A stretch of DNA of 64,000 nucleotides from Puniceibacterium sediminis. GTDB lineage: Bacteria; Pseudomonadota; Alphaproteobacteria; Rhodobacterales; Rhodobacteraceae. The DNA is taken from assembly GCF_900188035.1 (NCBI RefSeq), contig NZ_FZNN01000001.1:372001-436000 (forward strand), read 5' to 3'. This document shows, piece after piece, positions 14,495 to 24,117 of the stretch. Numbering within the stretch: the first letter of the stretch is position 1; each line of letters opens with the position of its first letter. Made by a program: the position numbers and the translations under genes. Below the pieces are notes generated by a model. It saw nothing but the letters and a program-made list of their open reading frames with translations. It was not told the DNA's origin and searched no databases.

Positions 14495-16357
14495 ATGGGT
14501 CTGTTTCTTGCACAGCTTCTGACCGGGCTGGCCAATGCGGGGGCCTTGTTCATGGTCGCCTCTGGCCTGTCGCTGATCTTTGGCGTTACCCGGATCGTGA
14601 ATTTTGCGCATGGATCCTTTTACATGCTGGGCGCCTATGTCGGCTGGACGCTGATGCAGGTCCTGCCGGGCATGGTGGGGTTCTGGGGGGCGATCCTGCT
14701 TGCCGGGATCATCGTCGGGCTGATCGGCGTGATCGTCGAGATCTGCGTTCTGCGTCCCGTCTATTCCGCACCAGAGCTGTTCCAGCTGGTCGCGACCTTC
14801 GGCGTTATCCTCGTTATTCAGGACCTTACCCTGATGATCTGGGGGGCTGAGGATCTGCTTGGCCCGCGTGCGCCGGGTCTAAAGGGCATCGTGCGGATCA
14901 TGGATGAACCCGTGCCGCAATATGACCTTGCCCTGATCGCCATCACGCCCTTTGTCGCCTTTGCCCTTTGGTATCTGATCACCAAGACCCGCGTCGGTAT
15001 CCTCGTGCGGGCCGCGACGCAGGACCGTGAGATGGTCGGCGCTTTGGGCGTCAATCAGTCTTGGCTGTTTACAGGTGTCTTCTTCCTTGGCTGTGCGCTG
15101 GCTGGCCTTGGCGGTGCCGTGCAACTGCCCAAGGGCGGTGCGGACCTTCTGATGGATTTCAACATCCTCACCTCGGTCTTTGTGGTGGTGGTGATTGGCG
15201 GCATGGGGTCGTTGCCGGGGGCATACCTTGCCGCTGTGATCATTTCGGTGCTGAACGTGTTCGGCGTGTCCTACATGCCAAAATCGACGCTGGTGTTGAT
15301 GTTTCTGGTGATGGTCGTGGTCCTGATGTTCCGCCCCTTCGGCCTGTTCGGCAAGGAAGAGGTTGCAGGCGAACACGGACAGGTTGGCGAGCCCGAACGG
15401 CCCATCAAACCTGCGGGGCTGCCCGTGCGTCTGCTGGTGGCGGTCGGTCTGGTGCTGCTGGGGTTGATCCCGATCCTGGGGTCCAACTTTACCGAGGTGC
15501 TGGCGACCGACATCCTGATCTTCTGCCTCTTCGCCGCCTCTCTGCACTTCATGCTTGGCATGGGCGGTCTGGTCAGTTTCGGCCACGCGGCATTTTTTGG
15601 TGGCGGGGCCTATGTGGCGGCGCTGTTCGTGACCTATGCGCATACGCCGATGGAACTGGCGCTGATCCTGGCCCCACTGGGCGCGGGTCTTGCTGCGGTC
15701 ATCATCGGCTGGGTCTGTCTGCGCAGTACTGGCGTCTATTTCGCCATGCTGACGCTGGCCTTTGCTCAACTTCTCTGGAGCCTTGTTTTCCAGTGGGGCG
15801 ATATCACCGGGGGCGACGACGGGCTGGTCAATATCTGGCCTTCGGCCTGGGCCTCGTCCAACACGGTGTTCTTTTACCTCACGCTGGTGATCTGTGCGGG
15901 CGGCATCCTGCTGCTGCGCCACGCGGCGCATTCGCCCTTTGGCTACGCCCTGCGCGCCGCGCGCGACAGCGCACGGCAGGCCGAGGCGATGGGTATCAAC
16001 ACCAAACGCATCCAGTGGGTTGCCTTTGCCTTTGCCGGTGCGATGGCGGGCGTCGCGGGCGGGTTGTTCGTGTTCTCCAAGGGCAGCGTTTTCCCCAACG
16101 AACTTGAAATCGCGCGATCCTTCGATGCGCTGATCGTGGTCTTTCTTGGCGGTGTGAAGACGCTTTCGGGCGGATGGGTCGGCGGTGCCTCGTTCGAGGC
16201 GGTCAAGGACTACCTCACCCGGTTCGAATACTGGCGCCTCGCGCTGGGTCTGCTGATCATCGGCGTGGTGATCCTCGCGCCCGAAGGCATCGTCGGTTCC
16301 TTGCGCAAGCTGGGCGAACGCCTTGGCGTGCTGAACACTGGGGAGGATAAGCGATGA
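14495..16357 (+). CDS. fused LivH-LivM type ABC permease
   Basis: A 620-residue membrane protein joining two permeases that are usually separate. Residues 1 to about 290 match LivH (early FGVTRIVNFAHGSFYMLGAY, later GGMGSLPGA). After a polar linker near 295, the rest matches LivM (MGGLVSFGHAAFFGGGAYV, SGGWVGG). Each half has several hydrophobic segments. The ATG at 14495 is preferred over the TTG one codon earlier because AGGAG at 14483-14487 is better spaced. The stop overlaps the next gene by 4 bp (ATGA). It forms the channel of the importer. Confidence 0.9.
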   Translation: MGLFLAQLLTGLANAGALFMVASGLSLIFGVTRIVNFAHGSFYMLGAYVGWTLMQVLPGMVGFWGAILLAGIIVGLIGVIVEICVLRPVYSAPELFQLVATFGVILVIQDLTLMIWGAEDLLGPRAPGLKGIVRIMDEPVPQYDLALIAITPFVAFALWYLITKTRVGILVRAATQDREMVGALGVNQSWLFTGVFFLGCALAGLGGAVQLPKGGADLLMDFNILTSVFVVVVIGGMGSLPGAYLAAVIISVLNVFGVSYMPKSTLVLMFLVMVVVLMFRPFGLFGKEEVAGEHGQVGEPERPIKPAGLPVRLLVAVGLVLLGLIPILGSNFTEVLATDILIFCLFAASLHFMLGMGGLVSFGHAAFFGGGAYVAALFVTYAHTPMELALILAPLGAGLAAVIIGWVCLRSTGVYFAMLTLAFAQLLWSLVFQWGDITGGDDGLVNIWPSAWASSNTVFFYLTLVICAGGILLLRHAAHSPFGYALRAARDSARQAEAMGINTKRIQWVAFAFAGAMAGVAGGLFVFSKGSVFPNELEIARSFDALIVVFLGGVKTLSGGWVGGASFEAVKDYLTRFEYWRLALGLLIIGVVILAPEGIVGSLRKLGERLGVLNTGEDKR

Positions 16358-17133
16358 GCGCGGTTCTGACGGTCGAGCATCTGAGCCGCTCTTTCGGGGC
16401 GATCAAGGCGGTGGATGATGTGTCCTTTTCGCTTGAGCAAGGAGAATTGCTGGCTCTGATCGGTCCCAATGGCGCGGGCAAGAGTACCTGTTTCAACATG
16501 CTGATGGGCCAGCTCAAGCCGACCGGCGGTGTCGTGAAGCTAAACGGTGAAAAGATCACCGGATTGCTTCCGCGCCAGATCTGGCGCAAGGGCGTGGGGC
16601 GAACGTTCCAGATCACCGCGACCTACAGTTCGATGACAGTGGTCGAGAATGTGCAGATGTCGCTGATCTCGCACCACCGGCGGATCTATTCCATGCTGCC
16701 CTATGCGCATAAACTCTACCGCACCCGGGCTTTGGAGCTTCTCGACACTGTGGGTATGGCCGATCAAGCCGACCGGCACTGCGCCGTGCTGGCTTACGGT
16801 GACCTCAAGCGGCTTGAGCTCGCCGTGGCGCTGGCGCATGAGCCAAAGCTGTTGTTGATGGACGAACCGACCGCCGGCATGGCCCCGCGCGAACGCATCG
16901 CGCTGATGCAGTTGACGGCGGATATCGTTCGGGATCAGGGCGTCAGCTGTCTGTTTACGGAACACGACATGGACGTGGTCTTTGCCCATGCGCACCGGAT
17001 CATGGTGTTGAACCGGGGGCAGTTGATCGCCGACGGCTCGGTCGAAGAGATCCGCAACAATCCTCAGGTGCAAGAGGTCTATCTGGGCGGTGGGATGCTG
17101 TTCCACGCGGCAGAGGAGAAAGCCGATGCTTGA
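16354..17133 (+). CDS. ABC transporter ATP-binding protein, LivG type
   Basis: A 259-residue ATPase with Walker A GPNGAGKST, a signature region LAYGDLKRLELAVAL (a variant of the usual LSYGEQR), Walker B LLLMDEPTAGM and the switch His in TEHDMD. The order SBP - LivHM - LivG - LivF and the coupled starts show that it is one of the two energising subunits of the branched-chain-type importer. Length is normal for LivG. Confidence 0.9.
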   Translation: MSAVLTVEHLSRSFGAIKAVDDVSFSLEQGELLALIGPNGAGKSTCFNMLMGQLKPTGGVVKLNGEKITGLLPRQIWRKGVGRTFQITATYSSMTVVENVQMSLISHHRRIYSMLPYAHKLYRTRALELLDTVGMADQADRHCAVLAYGDLKRLELAVALAHEPKLLLMDEPTAGMAPRERIALMQLTADIVRDQGVSCLFTEHDMDVVFAHAHRIMVLNRGQLIADGSVEEIRNNPQVQEVYLGGGMLFHAAEEKADA

Positions 17134-17827
17134 GTTGAAAGCCGTAAATGCGTTCTACGGCAAGGCGCATGTGCTCAACAATCTGAGTTTTGAGGTTGGG
17201 CGCGGCAAGGTCGTGGCACTGCTGGGCCGAAATGGCGCTGGCAAGACGACGACCATGAAGTCAATCATGCAGATGATACAGCCCCGCGGTGGCAAGGTCA
17301 CCTATCAGGGCCAGGATATCACCGGCTGGGCACCGCATCGCGTGGCCAAGGCCGGGCTGGGCTATGTCCCCGAAGAACGGCGGATCTTTACCCAGCTGAC
17401 GGTGCTGGAAAATCTGGAAGTTGGCCGCCAGCCTGCGCGCGAGGGCTGTGTAACCTGGACCGAAGATATGTTGTTCGACCTGTTCCCCAACCTCGCCGAG
17501 CGGCGTGGCAACCGGGGCAAGGCCCTGTCGGGTGGCGAGCAGCAGATGCTGACCATCGCCCGGACCCTGATGGGCAACCCCGCGCTGGTCCTGCTGGACG
17601 AACCGAGCGAGGGCATCGCCCCCGTGATCGTCGAGCAGATGGCAAACGTGATCCTGCAGCTGAAGCACGAAGGGCTTACGGTGCTGCTGTCGGAACAGAA
17701 CTTGCATTTTGCTCAGGCGGTCGCGGATTCCGTGGTGATCATTGAAAGCGGGACGCAGAAATTTGCAGGCTCTCTTACTGAACTGCAGGAAAACCCGGAA
17801 ATCCGGGACGCATATTTGTCAGTCTGA
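17126..17827 (+). CDS. ABC transporter ATP-binding protein, LivF type
   Basis: A 233-residue ATPase with Walker A GRNGAGKTT, signature LSGGEQQMLTIARTL, Walker B VLLDEPSEGIAP and switch SEQNLHFA. The SEGIAP form is characteristic of LivF. The ATG at 17126 follows AGAGGA and overlaps the LivG stop by 8 bp; the longer reading from 17090 lies inside LivG and is not needed. It is the last gene of the importer operon; a dispersed repeat with a hairpin follows about 60 bp later. Confidence 0.9.
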   Translation: MLELKAVNAFYGKAHVLNNLSFEVGRGKVVALLGRNGAGKTTTMKSIMQMIQPRGGKVTYQGQDITGWAPHRVAKAGLGYVPEERRIFTQLTVLENLEVGRQPAREGCVTWTEDMLFDLFPNLAERRGNRGKALSGGEQQMLTIARTLMGNPALVLLDEPSEGIAPVIVEQMANVILQLKHEGLTVLLSEQNLHFAQAVADSVVIIESGTQKFAGSLTELQENPEIRDAYLSV

Positions 17828-17889
17828 GTCCTGACACTGATCCCTGCACAGTCGGGGGCGCTTCACCCATCGCCTTTCAGAGGTTCGCC

Positions 17890-17954
17890 CGGAATATTTT
17901 TGGGCAGATAAAGCGGGGGTCGGTCCCCTGCTTCTTCTCTTTTCAAATACGCAC
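17890..17954 (+). repeat. dispersed intergenic repeat, copy B
   Basis: This copy begins GGAATATTTTTGGGCAGATA and ends CTTCTTCTCTTTTCAAATAC. Its centre can fold: AAGCGGGG pairs with CCCC(T)GCTT. A close relative lies at 38539-38602, an inverted diverged copy at 43034-43103 and a worn copy inside 11273-11388. All are intergenic. Placed after the LivF stop, it may also act as a terminator. Confidence 0.6.
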
Positions 17955-18078
17955 TTACAAAACTTCAAAACACGCGGCGCCGCCCGGCGGTCGCGTTTGC
18001 TGTCTATTCTTGAACTGCTCATTTCCCATGCACACAGTTCTTGATTTCGGCAAAATTCGGCGCTACAAATTCGCATGT

Positions 18079-18093
18079 CAGAAATAAATTCTG
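18079..18093. promoter_or_regulatory. small palindrome upstream of the TRAP operon
   Basis: CAGAAATAAATTCTG has perfect 5-bp arms (CAGAA / TTCTG) and lies 24 bp before the dctP start codon, in the expected operator zone. The IclR gene downstream of the TRAP genes is a candidate binder. Only position and symmetry support this. Confidence 0.35.
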
Positions 18094-18116
18094 CATAGTG
18101 GAAATGGGAGGGCACT

Positions 18117-19163
18117 ATGAAGCGTTTTCTACTTGGCGCAACGGCATCTGCTTTGATCGCGATGTCCGGCGCCGTACAGGCACAATCTTTGTTCGTCGGC
18201 GAAGCGGGGCCCAATCGCGGCGCACGCGCCGTGGCGCTGCAATGGTTTGCCGACAAGGCGGTCGAGCTTTCGGACGGCCAGCTTGAAATGGATATCCAAT
18301 GGGGCGGGGCGCTGTTCAAGGCGGGTGCGGCGCTGAACGGTATCGCTGATGGCGTTGCCGATCTGGGTACTGTCATCTCGGTCTATTTTCCGCAGGAGAT
18401 GGTCGCCTATGGTATCGCTGATCTGCCGATCCAGAACCCGGATGCCTGGGTGGGGATGAAGGCGACGGACGAATTGATGCGGGGGAGCGAGAGCATCAAG
18501 GCGAACCTGGCCGAGATGAACCTTGTTTACCTTGGAACCTTCACCACCTCGGCCGTGCACATCGGCTGCAAGGGCGCGGCGATCCGTACGGTCGAGGATA
18601 TCAAGGGCCTCAAGGTGCGCGGTGTGGGCGCTTATGGTGATACCTTCCGTGAGTTCGGCGCGAACATGGTGCCGATGTCGATCTATGATGCGTATCAGGG
18701 CCTCGACACCGGCCTGATCGACTGCTCGCAGGGCTATTCCTATGCCATGGCGGCGCTCAAGCAGCAGGAAGTGATCGACAGCTACACGCTGTTGAACTGG
18801 GGTCAGGTCGGCGCGCTGGGGGTACTCATGAACAAGGACTCGTTTGATGCGCTGGATGCGCCGGTGCAGGAGGCGCTTCTGACCGCTGGTGAAGGCATGG
18901 CAGACAAACTGGGCGAGTTGATCACCGCCGACAACGACAAGGCCATCGAGACGATGAAGGCCGCCGGGGTCGAGATCATCGAGTTGCCGGAAGCGGAGCG
19001 CGCAAAGCTGGTCGAGACCAGCAAGCAGTTCCTTGACCAGTGGGTCGAGCGGGCAGGGCAGGCGGGCCTTGATGGCGCGGCGCTGCTGGACGAGTACCGT
19101 GGCCTGATCGAAAAGTATGAGGGCATTCGCGACGAGCAGGGCTATCCTTGGGCGCGCGGCTGA
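18117..19163 (+). CDS. dctP: TRAP transporter substrate-binding protein (DctP)
   Basis: A 348-residue periplasmic receptor. The signal peptide ends near residue 22 (VQAQ), and the DctP fold follows with the conserved GLKVRGVGAYGDTFREFGA segment that positions the carboxylate-binding Arg. TRAP receptors bind organic acids for sodium-driven uptake. GGGAGG precedes the ATG. DctQ and DctM genes follow, then an IclR regulator and a CoA-ester degradation operon, so the ligand is probably a mono- or dicarboxylate degraded by that operon. The exact substrate is not readable. Confidence 0.9.
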   Translation: MKRFLLGATASALIAMSGAVQAQSLFVGEAGPNRGARAVALQWFADKAVELSDGQLEMDIQWGGALFKAGAALNGIADGVADLGTVISVYFPQEMVAYGIADLPIQNPDAWVGMKATDELMRGSESIKANLAEMNLVYLGTFTTSAVHIGCKGAAIRTVEDIKGLKVRGVGAYGDTFREFGANMVPMSIYDAYQGLDTGLIDCSQGYSYAMAALKQQEVIDSYTLLNWGQVGALGVLMNKDSFDALDAPVQEALLTAGEGMADKLGELITADNDKAIETMKAAGVEIIELPEAERAKLVETSKQFLDQWVERAGQAGLDGAALLDEYRGLIEKYEGIRDEQGYPWARG

Positions 19164-19184
19164 TCTGAACGGCTGAACCAAAGC

Positions 19185-19206
19185 GGGCCCGCTGGTTTGC
19201 GGGCCC
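19185..19206 (+). terminator. stem-loop after dctP
   Basis: GGGCCCGC (19185-19192) pairs perfectly with GCGGGCCC (19199-19206) across a 6-nt loop, followed by ACCTTTT. It lies between the receptor and membrane-subunit genes, as in the other two transporter operons of the window, and probably sets the receptor-to-permease ratio. Confidence 0.7.
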
Positions 19207-19238
19207 ACCTTTTCCCAATTTCTCTACCAGAGGTGTCC

Positions 19239-19748
19239 ATGCTGCGACGCATCGAACAGCTTTTGCTTGATCTGGCCGTTGCGGCGGTGATCGGGCTTGG
19301 CGTCCTGATCACGGCGACGGTTCTGTTGCGGGTGTGCTTCAACTCGGGTGTGCCGGATGCCATCGTCATGGTGCGCGAACTGATGGTGGCTGCCATCGTG
19401 CTGCCGCTGGCCGTGACCACGGCGCAGAGGGCGCATATCGCGGTGGAATTTGTTTCCAACCATCTGTCGGAAAACGGACAAAAGGCGCTTGTGGTCCTTG
19501 GTTCTGTCGCGGGCCTGTTCGCTCTGGCGCCGCTGATCTATGCGGGCTGGCGCGAGGCGGCACATGCAATGACTTCGGGGGGCTTCTTCTTTGGCGAGCT
19601 GATGCTGCCGAAATGGCCGGGTCGGGTGATCTTTCTTATTGGCATGTCCTTTTGCTGGTTGCGCCTGCTGCTGATGGTTGTCGCGGATTTCAAGGCGATG
19701 TGGCACGGCGAGCCTTTGGCTGAAACCGCCTACGGGACAGAGGGTTAA
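19239..19748 (+). CDS. dctQ: TRAP transporter small permease (DctQ)
   Basis: A 169-residue membrane protein with four hydrophobic segments (LLLDLAVAAVIGLGVLITAT; an AAIVLPLAV region; VLGSVAGLFALAPLIYAG; VIFLIGMSFCWLRLLLMVV) and the AHIAVEF motif of the DctQ family. The ATG at 19239 has AGAGG upstream; the longer frame from 19197 runs into the hairpin and is rejected. It lies directly before dctM and forms the small subunit of the carrier. Confidence 0.88.
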   Translation: MLRRIEQLLLDLAVAAVIGLGVLITATVLLRVCFNSGVPDAIVMVRELMVAAIVLPLAVTTAQRAHIAVEFVSNHLSENGQKALVVLGSVAGLFALAPLIYAGWREAAHAMTSGGFFFGELMLPKWPGRVIFLIGMSFCWLRLLLMVVADFKAMWHGEPLAETAYGTEG

Positions 19749-19752
19749 GCGC

Positions 19753-21090
19753 ATGGATGGAACTCTTGTCGGGCTATGCGCCTTTGGAGCTGTGATCCTG
19801 TTGCTGGGCCTGCGTGTGCCGATTGCCTTTGCGCTGGCCGGTGTTGCGACGGTGGGGACATTTGTGATGTTCGCCTTTCGCACCGGGGCCTTTGCACCCG
19901 AGCGAGCCGTGCGGCCAACGACCTCCCTGGTGTTTTCAAACTCATTCGACCTGATCCATTCCTATGATCTGTCGATGATCCCGCTATTTGTGGCCCTTGG
20001 CCACATCGCCTATCGCGCCGATATCACGACCAAGATCTACCACGCGGCGCGTGTCTGGCTGGCGCGCATTCCCGGCGGCGTGGCGATTGCATCGGTTGTG
20101 GGCTGTGGCGGGTTTTCGGCGATCACCGGATCGTCCATCGCCTGCGCGTCCACCATGGGGCGGATCTGTTCGCCCGAGATGCTGCGGATGGGCTACGACA
20201 AACGCCTCGCCACGGCGTCGGTCGCGGCGGGCGGTACCCTTGGATCGCTAATCCCACCGTCGGTGCTTTTCATCATCTACGGGATCTTTACCGAAACCTC
20301 GATCTCCTCGCTCTTTCTTGCGGGTATCCTGCCGGGGCTGCTGTCGCTGCTGGGGTTCATCCTTGTCATCTATGTCTGGGTTCTGCGCGATCCGTCGGCG
20401 GCACCGCGGTTCACCGGTATCATCACGACGCGCGAAAAATTCGCCGCGGCGCTGGATGCCTGGCCCGCAATTGCCCTGTTCACTATCATTGTCGGCGGCA
20501 TCTACGGCGGGTTCTTCACCGCGACCGAGGCGGCAGCGGTCTGTGTCTCAGCAGCCGTTGCGATCGGGTTTGCCCAAGGCAAGTTGACCGTGAAGGCGCT
20601 GATCGAGGCGCTGCGTGAAACCTGCGTGCAGACTACGGCAATTTTCCTTATCGCAGCCGGGGCCAAGATTTTCGTCGCTTTCATCGCGCTGACCGGGGTC
20701 GCGGGCGAAATCGTACAGGTGGTGACCGATGCGCAACTGTCGCCCTTCATGCTTCTGGCGGCCATCGCGGCCATCTATCTGCTGCTGGGCATGTTCCTTG
20801 ACCCAATCGGGATCATGGTGCTGACGCTTCCGCTGATGGTGCCGCTGGTTGAAACCTATGGCTTTGATCTGATCTGGTTCGGGGTCGTTGTGATCAAGCT
20901 GCTGGAAATCGGGTTGATCACGCCGCCAGTCGGGTTGAACGTGTTTGTCATTGCCGGGGTGGTGGGCAAGGAAGTTCCGATTGATCGGATCTTTGCCGGC
21001 ATCCTGCGCTTCCTGTCGGTGGATGTGATCGTACTCATCCTGATCATGGCCTTTCCGATCATTTCGCTTCTTATTCCGGGGTCCATGTAG
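19753..21090 (+). CDS. dctM: TRAP transporter large permease (DctM)
   Basis: A 445-residue integral membrane carrier with about a dozen hydrophobic segments. It has the family segments VASVVGCGGFSAITGSS-like (reading ASVVGCGGFSAITGSS), GTLGSLIPPSVLFIIYGI, FTATEAAAVCV and ITPPVGLNVFVI. The ATG at 19753 is four bases after the dctQ stop. It catalyses sodium-coupled uptake of the acid delivered by DctP. An IclR gene follows 32 bp later on the same strand. Confidence 0.92.
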   Translation: MDGTLVGLCAFGAVILLLGLRVPIAFALAGVATVGTFVMFAFRTGAFAPERAVRPTTSLVFSNSFDLIHSYDLSMIPLFVALGHIAYRADITTKIYHAARVWLARIPGGVAIASVVGCGGFSAITGSSIACASTMGRICSPEMLRMGYDKRLATASVAAGGTLGSLIPPSVLFIIYGIFTETSISSLFLAGILPGLLSLLGFILVIYVWVLRDPSAAPRFTGIITTREKFAAALDAWPAIALFTIIVGGIYGGFFTATEAAAVCVSAAVAIGFAQGKLTVKALIEALRETCVQTTAIFLIAAGAKIFVAFIALTGVAGEIVQVVTDAQLSPFMLLAAIAAIYLLLGMFLDPIGIMVLTLPLMVPLVETYGFDLIWFGVVVIKLLEIGLITPPVGLNVFVIAGVVGKEVPIDRIFAGILRFLSVDVIVLILIMAFPIISLLIPGSM

Positions 21091-21122
21091 CTCATGCCGG
21101 ACACGCGAAACAGGAGCTCCCG

Positions 21123-21929
21123 ATGACCAAAGTGACCGAAACCGATCGCCGTTTTGCTACCACGCTGGCGCGGGGGCTGGCGGTGTTGCGCGCCTTTCGT
21201 CCCTCGGATGATGGTCTTGGCAATGCGGAGATTTCGGAACGTACGGGCCTGCCGAAATCGACCGTGTCGCGCCTGACCTTCACCCTGCAGTCGCTGGGAT
21301 ATCTGAATCACGCGCGCCGACATGACCGCTATCGTCCGGGGCCTGCGCTGCTGGCGCTGGGGAATGTGGCGGCTTCTTCGATTTCCTTTGTGGATCTGTC
21401 GGGCGGCATCATGCAGCGGCTGGCGGACGAAACCGGCACGCTGGCGCTGTTGTTGGTGCGGGACAAGAACAGGTTGCTGATCGTCAAGACATGGCGCCCG
21501 CGCAATGTGTCGTCCCTGTGGCTGGAGGTCGGGCACAGGATTCCGTTCAACGGCTCATCCTCGGGGCATGCGTTGCTGTCGGCCCTTTCCGATGAGTTGT
21601 TCGAGAGGACAGTGACAGAGGCCGACGGCGACCGGGGGCTGACGCCAGAACGGGCACAGGAAATCCGCAAGACGGGCTATGCGCAACTGCTGGCCAATGG
21701 GACGGTGATCGCCGACCCGACCGAGTATTTTGCGAACAGTATCCACGCCGTCGCCAAGCCGTTTCATTCCCGCGATCTGAGCGAGCCTGTCATCTTTACC
21801 TGTGGCGCGACGCCCGCCGATCTGAGCCTTGAGCGGTTGCGCACCGAAGTCGGCCCGGCGCTGAACGACGCTGTACGCGAGCTTGAGCGGATGATGGGGC
21901 AGGGATCGGCCGTCTCGATGCGTGGATGA
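21123..21929 (+). CDS. IclR family transcriptional regulator
   Basis: A 268-residue IclR protein. The N-terminal winged helix spans about residues 14-75 (LARGLAVLRAF; NAEISERTGLPKSTVSRLTFTL), and the C-terminal effector domain runs to the end (SGHALLSALSD, ANSIHAVAKPF). It lies between the TRAP genes and the acyl-CoA operon, so it probably controls one or both in response to the transported acid or its degradation product. GGAGCT precedes the start. Confidence 0.9.
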   Translation: MTKVTETDRRFATTLARGLAVLRAFRPSDDGLGNAEISERTGLPKSTVSRLTFTLQSLGYLNHARRHDRYRPGPALLALGNVAASSISFVDLSGGIMQRLADETGTLALLLVRDKNRLLIVKTWRPRNVSSLWLEVGHRIPFNGSSSGHALLSALSDELFERTVTEADGDRGLTPERAQEIRKTGYAQLLANGTVIADPTEYFANSIHAVAKPFHSRDLSEPVIFTCGATPADLSLERLRTEVGPALNDAVRELERMMGQGSAVSMRG

Positions 21930-22019
21930 GCATAAATCTGGCCGCAGAGCGGAATGCAAAGCGGCATGTTGGAAGAATACCGGTCTGAACTCCGGTCCGA
22001 GCTATGAAAAAGGGATCGC

Positions 22020-24107
22020 ATGACACACCCCGTGACATATGAGCGAGAGGGCCGGATTGGCCTTATCCGTATCGAAAATGGCCCGGTTAATGCCTTGGGT
22101 CAGGCTGTGCGCGCCGGGCTGGACGCTGCGATAGAAGCGTTCATTCAGGACGGTGAGGCCGGAATTGCAGTGATCTATGGCGCGGGGCGGCTGTTCATCG
22201 GCGGCGCGGACATTTCCGAATTCGGCAAACCGCCGCAGGATCCCTGGCTGCCCGAGGTTATCAACCGGATTGAGGCCTGCCCCAAACCGGTGATCGCCGC
22301 GATGCACAGTGCGGCACTGGGTGGCGGTCTTGAGGTGGCGCTGGGATGCCATTACCGGCTGGCCATGCCGGGTACAAAGCTGGGTCTGCCCGAGGTCACG
22401 CTGGGCATCCTGCCCGGAGCAGGCGGCACACAGCGCACCCCGCGTCTGACCGGGCTGGCAAAAGCGATGGAGATGGTGTCCTCCGGTGCGCCCGTTACTC
22501 CGGAAGCGGCGCTAGAAATCGGTCTGATCGACCGTATCGGCACTGGCGATCTGCTTGAGGATGCCAAGGCTTATGCCTCTGAACTGTTGGCGCAGGCTGC
22601 ACCGGTGCGCCCTGTTTCTGCCATGCCGCGCCCCGCTGCGGACGCCACAGCCAGCGCCACGATCAGGGCCACCTTGGCGAAAACGGCACGGGGCCTCGTG
22701 TCACCTCTAGCCGCAGTCGAGGCGGTCGAGGCCGCCTGCGATCAGGATTTGCCCGAGGGGTTGGCGTTCGAGCGCGCCAAATTTCAGGAGATGATGCAAA
22801 CGCCGCAGCGCGAAGGGCTGATCCATGCTTTTTTCATCGAACGCAAGGTCGCGCGTCTGCCCGAAATCGATGGCATCGAACCAAGGACGCTGTCGCAGAT
22901 CGGCGTGATCGGGGGCGGCACCATGGGGGCAGGCATCGCCACGGCCGCGTTGCTTCGGGGCCTGTCGGTGACGCTGATCGAACAGGACGGGGCCGCCGCA
23001 GAAAAGGCGCGCGACACCATTGCCGGAAATCTGGGTGCGGCCATCAGGCGGAGCAAGCTGACCGAAGAGGGGCGCGATGCGATCCTGGGGCGGACTCTGG
23101 CCACTGCGACGGATTACGGCGAACTGAAAAACGCAGATCTGGTGATCGAAGCGGTGTTCGAGGATATGGCCGTAAAGAAGGCTGTCTTTGCCGAGCTGGA
23201 CCGCGTCTGCAAACCCGGCGCGATTCTGGCAACTAACACCTCCTACCTCGACATCAACGAAATCGCGAACAGCATCTCGCGCCCTGCGGATGTCATCGGA
23301 TTGCACTTTTTCTCACCCGCCCATGTGATGAAATTGCTTGAGGTCGTGGTGGCGGACGAAACCGCGCCTGATGTGACCGCCACCGCCTTTGCCCTGGCAA
23401 AAAGACTTGGCAAGGTCGCTGTGCGTGCCGGGGTCTGCGACGGTTTCATCGGCAACCGCATCCTGTCGCATTATCGCGCGGCGGCGGACCGGATGGTTCT
23501 GGCTGGGGCCAGCCCGTTTGAAATTGATAGGGCCCTTACCGATTTCGGTTTCGCCATGGGGCCGTACGCGGTGGCGGATCTGGCCGGGCTCGACATCGGT
23601 TACATGACGCGGCAGCGCAAAGCGGCGGACCGAGACCCTCAAGAGGTTGTGCCGGTCTGGGCGGACGAACTCTACCACCTCGGGCGTTTGGGGCAAAAGA
23701 CCGGTCGTGGCTATTACATCTACGAAGGGCGGAAGGGCACACCTGACCCGGAAGTCGACGAGATGATCGTCAAGGCTCGTGCCGATGCCGGGATCACTCC
23801 GCGCACCTTCACCAAGGACGAGATCGTGCGCCGCTACATGGCGGCAATGGTGAACGAGGCGGCTCGTGTGGTGGAAGAAGAGATCGCGCAGCGTCCCCTT
23901 GATGTCGATGTGACGCTGCTCGCTGGCTACGGGTTTCCCCGATATCGCGGCGGGCCGATGAAGTGGGCCGACATGCAGGGGCTCGAATCCCTCCTGAGCG
24001 ACATGGAATCCTATGCTCAGGACGATCCCTATTTCTGGCACCCGGCGCCGCTGCTGATGCGGCTGGTTGCCGAAGAGCAGACATTTGACAGCCTGAACGC
24101 AGGCTAA
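22020..24107 (+). CDS. bifunctional enoyl-CoA hydratase / 3-hydroxyacyl-CoA dehydrogenase
   Basis: A 695-residue fusion. Residues 1 to about 190 are a crotonase domain (oxyanion loops [11 protein letters not shown] and [11 protein letters not shown]; Glu in [15 protein letters not shown]). From about 295 comes the NAD-binding 3-hydroxyacyl-CoA dehydrogenase ([14 protein letters not shown]), then two C-terminal dehydrogenase domains ([24 protein letters not shown]). It hydrates enoyl-CoA and oxidises the resulting alcohol. The layout matches FadJ/PimF-type proteins. It is the first gene of a seven- to eight-gene operon with a thiolase next, so it forms a complete beta-oxidation set. Confidence 0.92.
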   Translation: MTHPVTYEREGRIGLIRIENGPVNALGQAVRAGLDAAIEAFIQDGEAGIAVIYGAGRLFIGGADISEFGKPPQDPWLPEVINRIEACPKPVIAAMHSAALGGGLEVALGCHYRLAMPGTKLGLPEVTLGILPGAGGTQRTPRLTGLAKAMEMVSSGAPVTPEAALEIGLIDRIGTGDLLEDAKAYASELLAQAAPVRPVSAMPRPAADATASATIRATLAKTARGLVSPLAAVEAVEAACDQDLPEGLAFERAKFQEMMQTPQREGLIHAFFIERKVARLPEIDGIEPRTLSQIGVIGGGTMGAGIATAALLRGLSVTLIEQDGAAAEKARDTIAGNLGAAIRRSKLTEEGRDAILGRTLATATDYGELKNADLVIEAVFEDMAVKKAVFAELDRVCKPGAILATNTSYLDINEIANSISRPADVIGLHFFSPAHVMKLLEVVVADETAPDVTATAFALAKRLGKVAVRAGVCDGFIGNRILSHYRAAADRMVLAGASPFEIDRALTDFGFAMGPYAVADLAGLDIGYMTRQRKAADRDPQEVVPVWADELYHLGRLGQKTGRGYYIYEGRKGTPDPEVDEMIVKARADAGITPRTFTKDEIVRRYMAAMVNEAARVVEEEIAQRPLDVDVTLLAGYGFPRYRGGPMKWADMQGLESLLSDMESYAQDDPYFWHPAPLLMRLVAEEQTFDSLNAG

Positions 24108-24117
24108 GGAGAGACCG

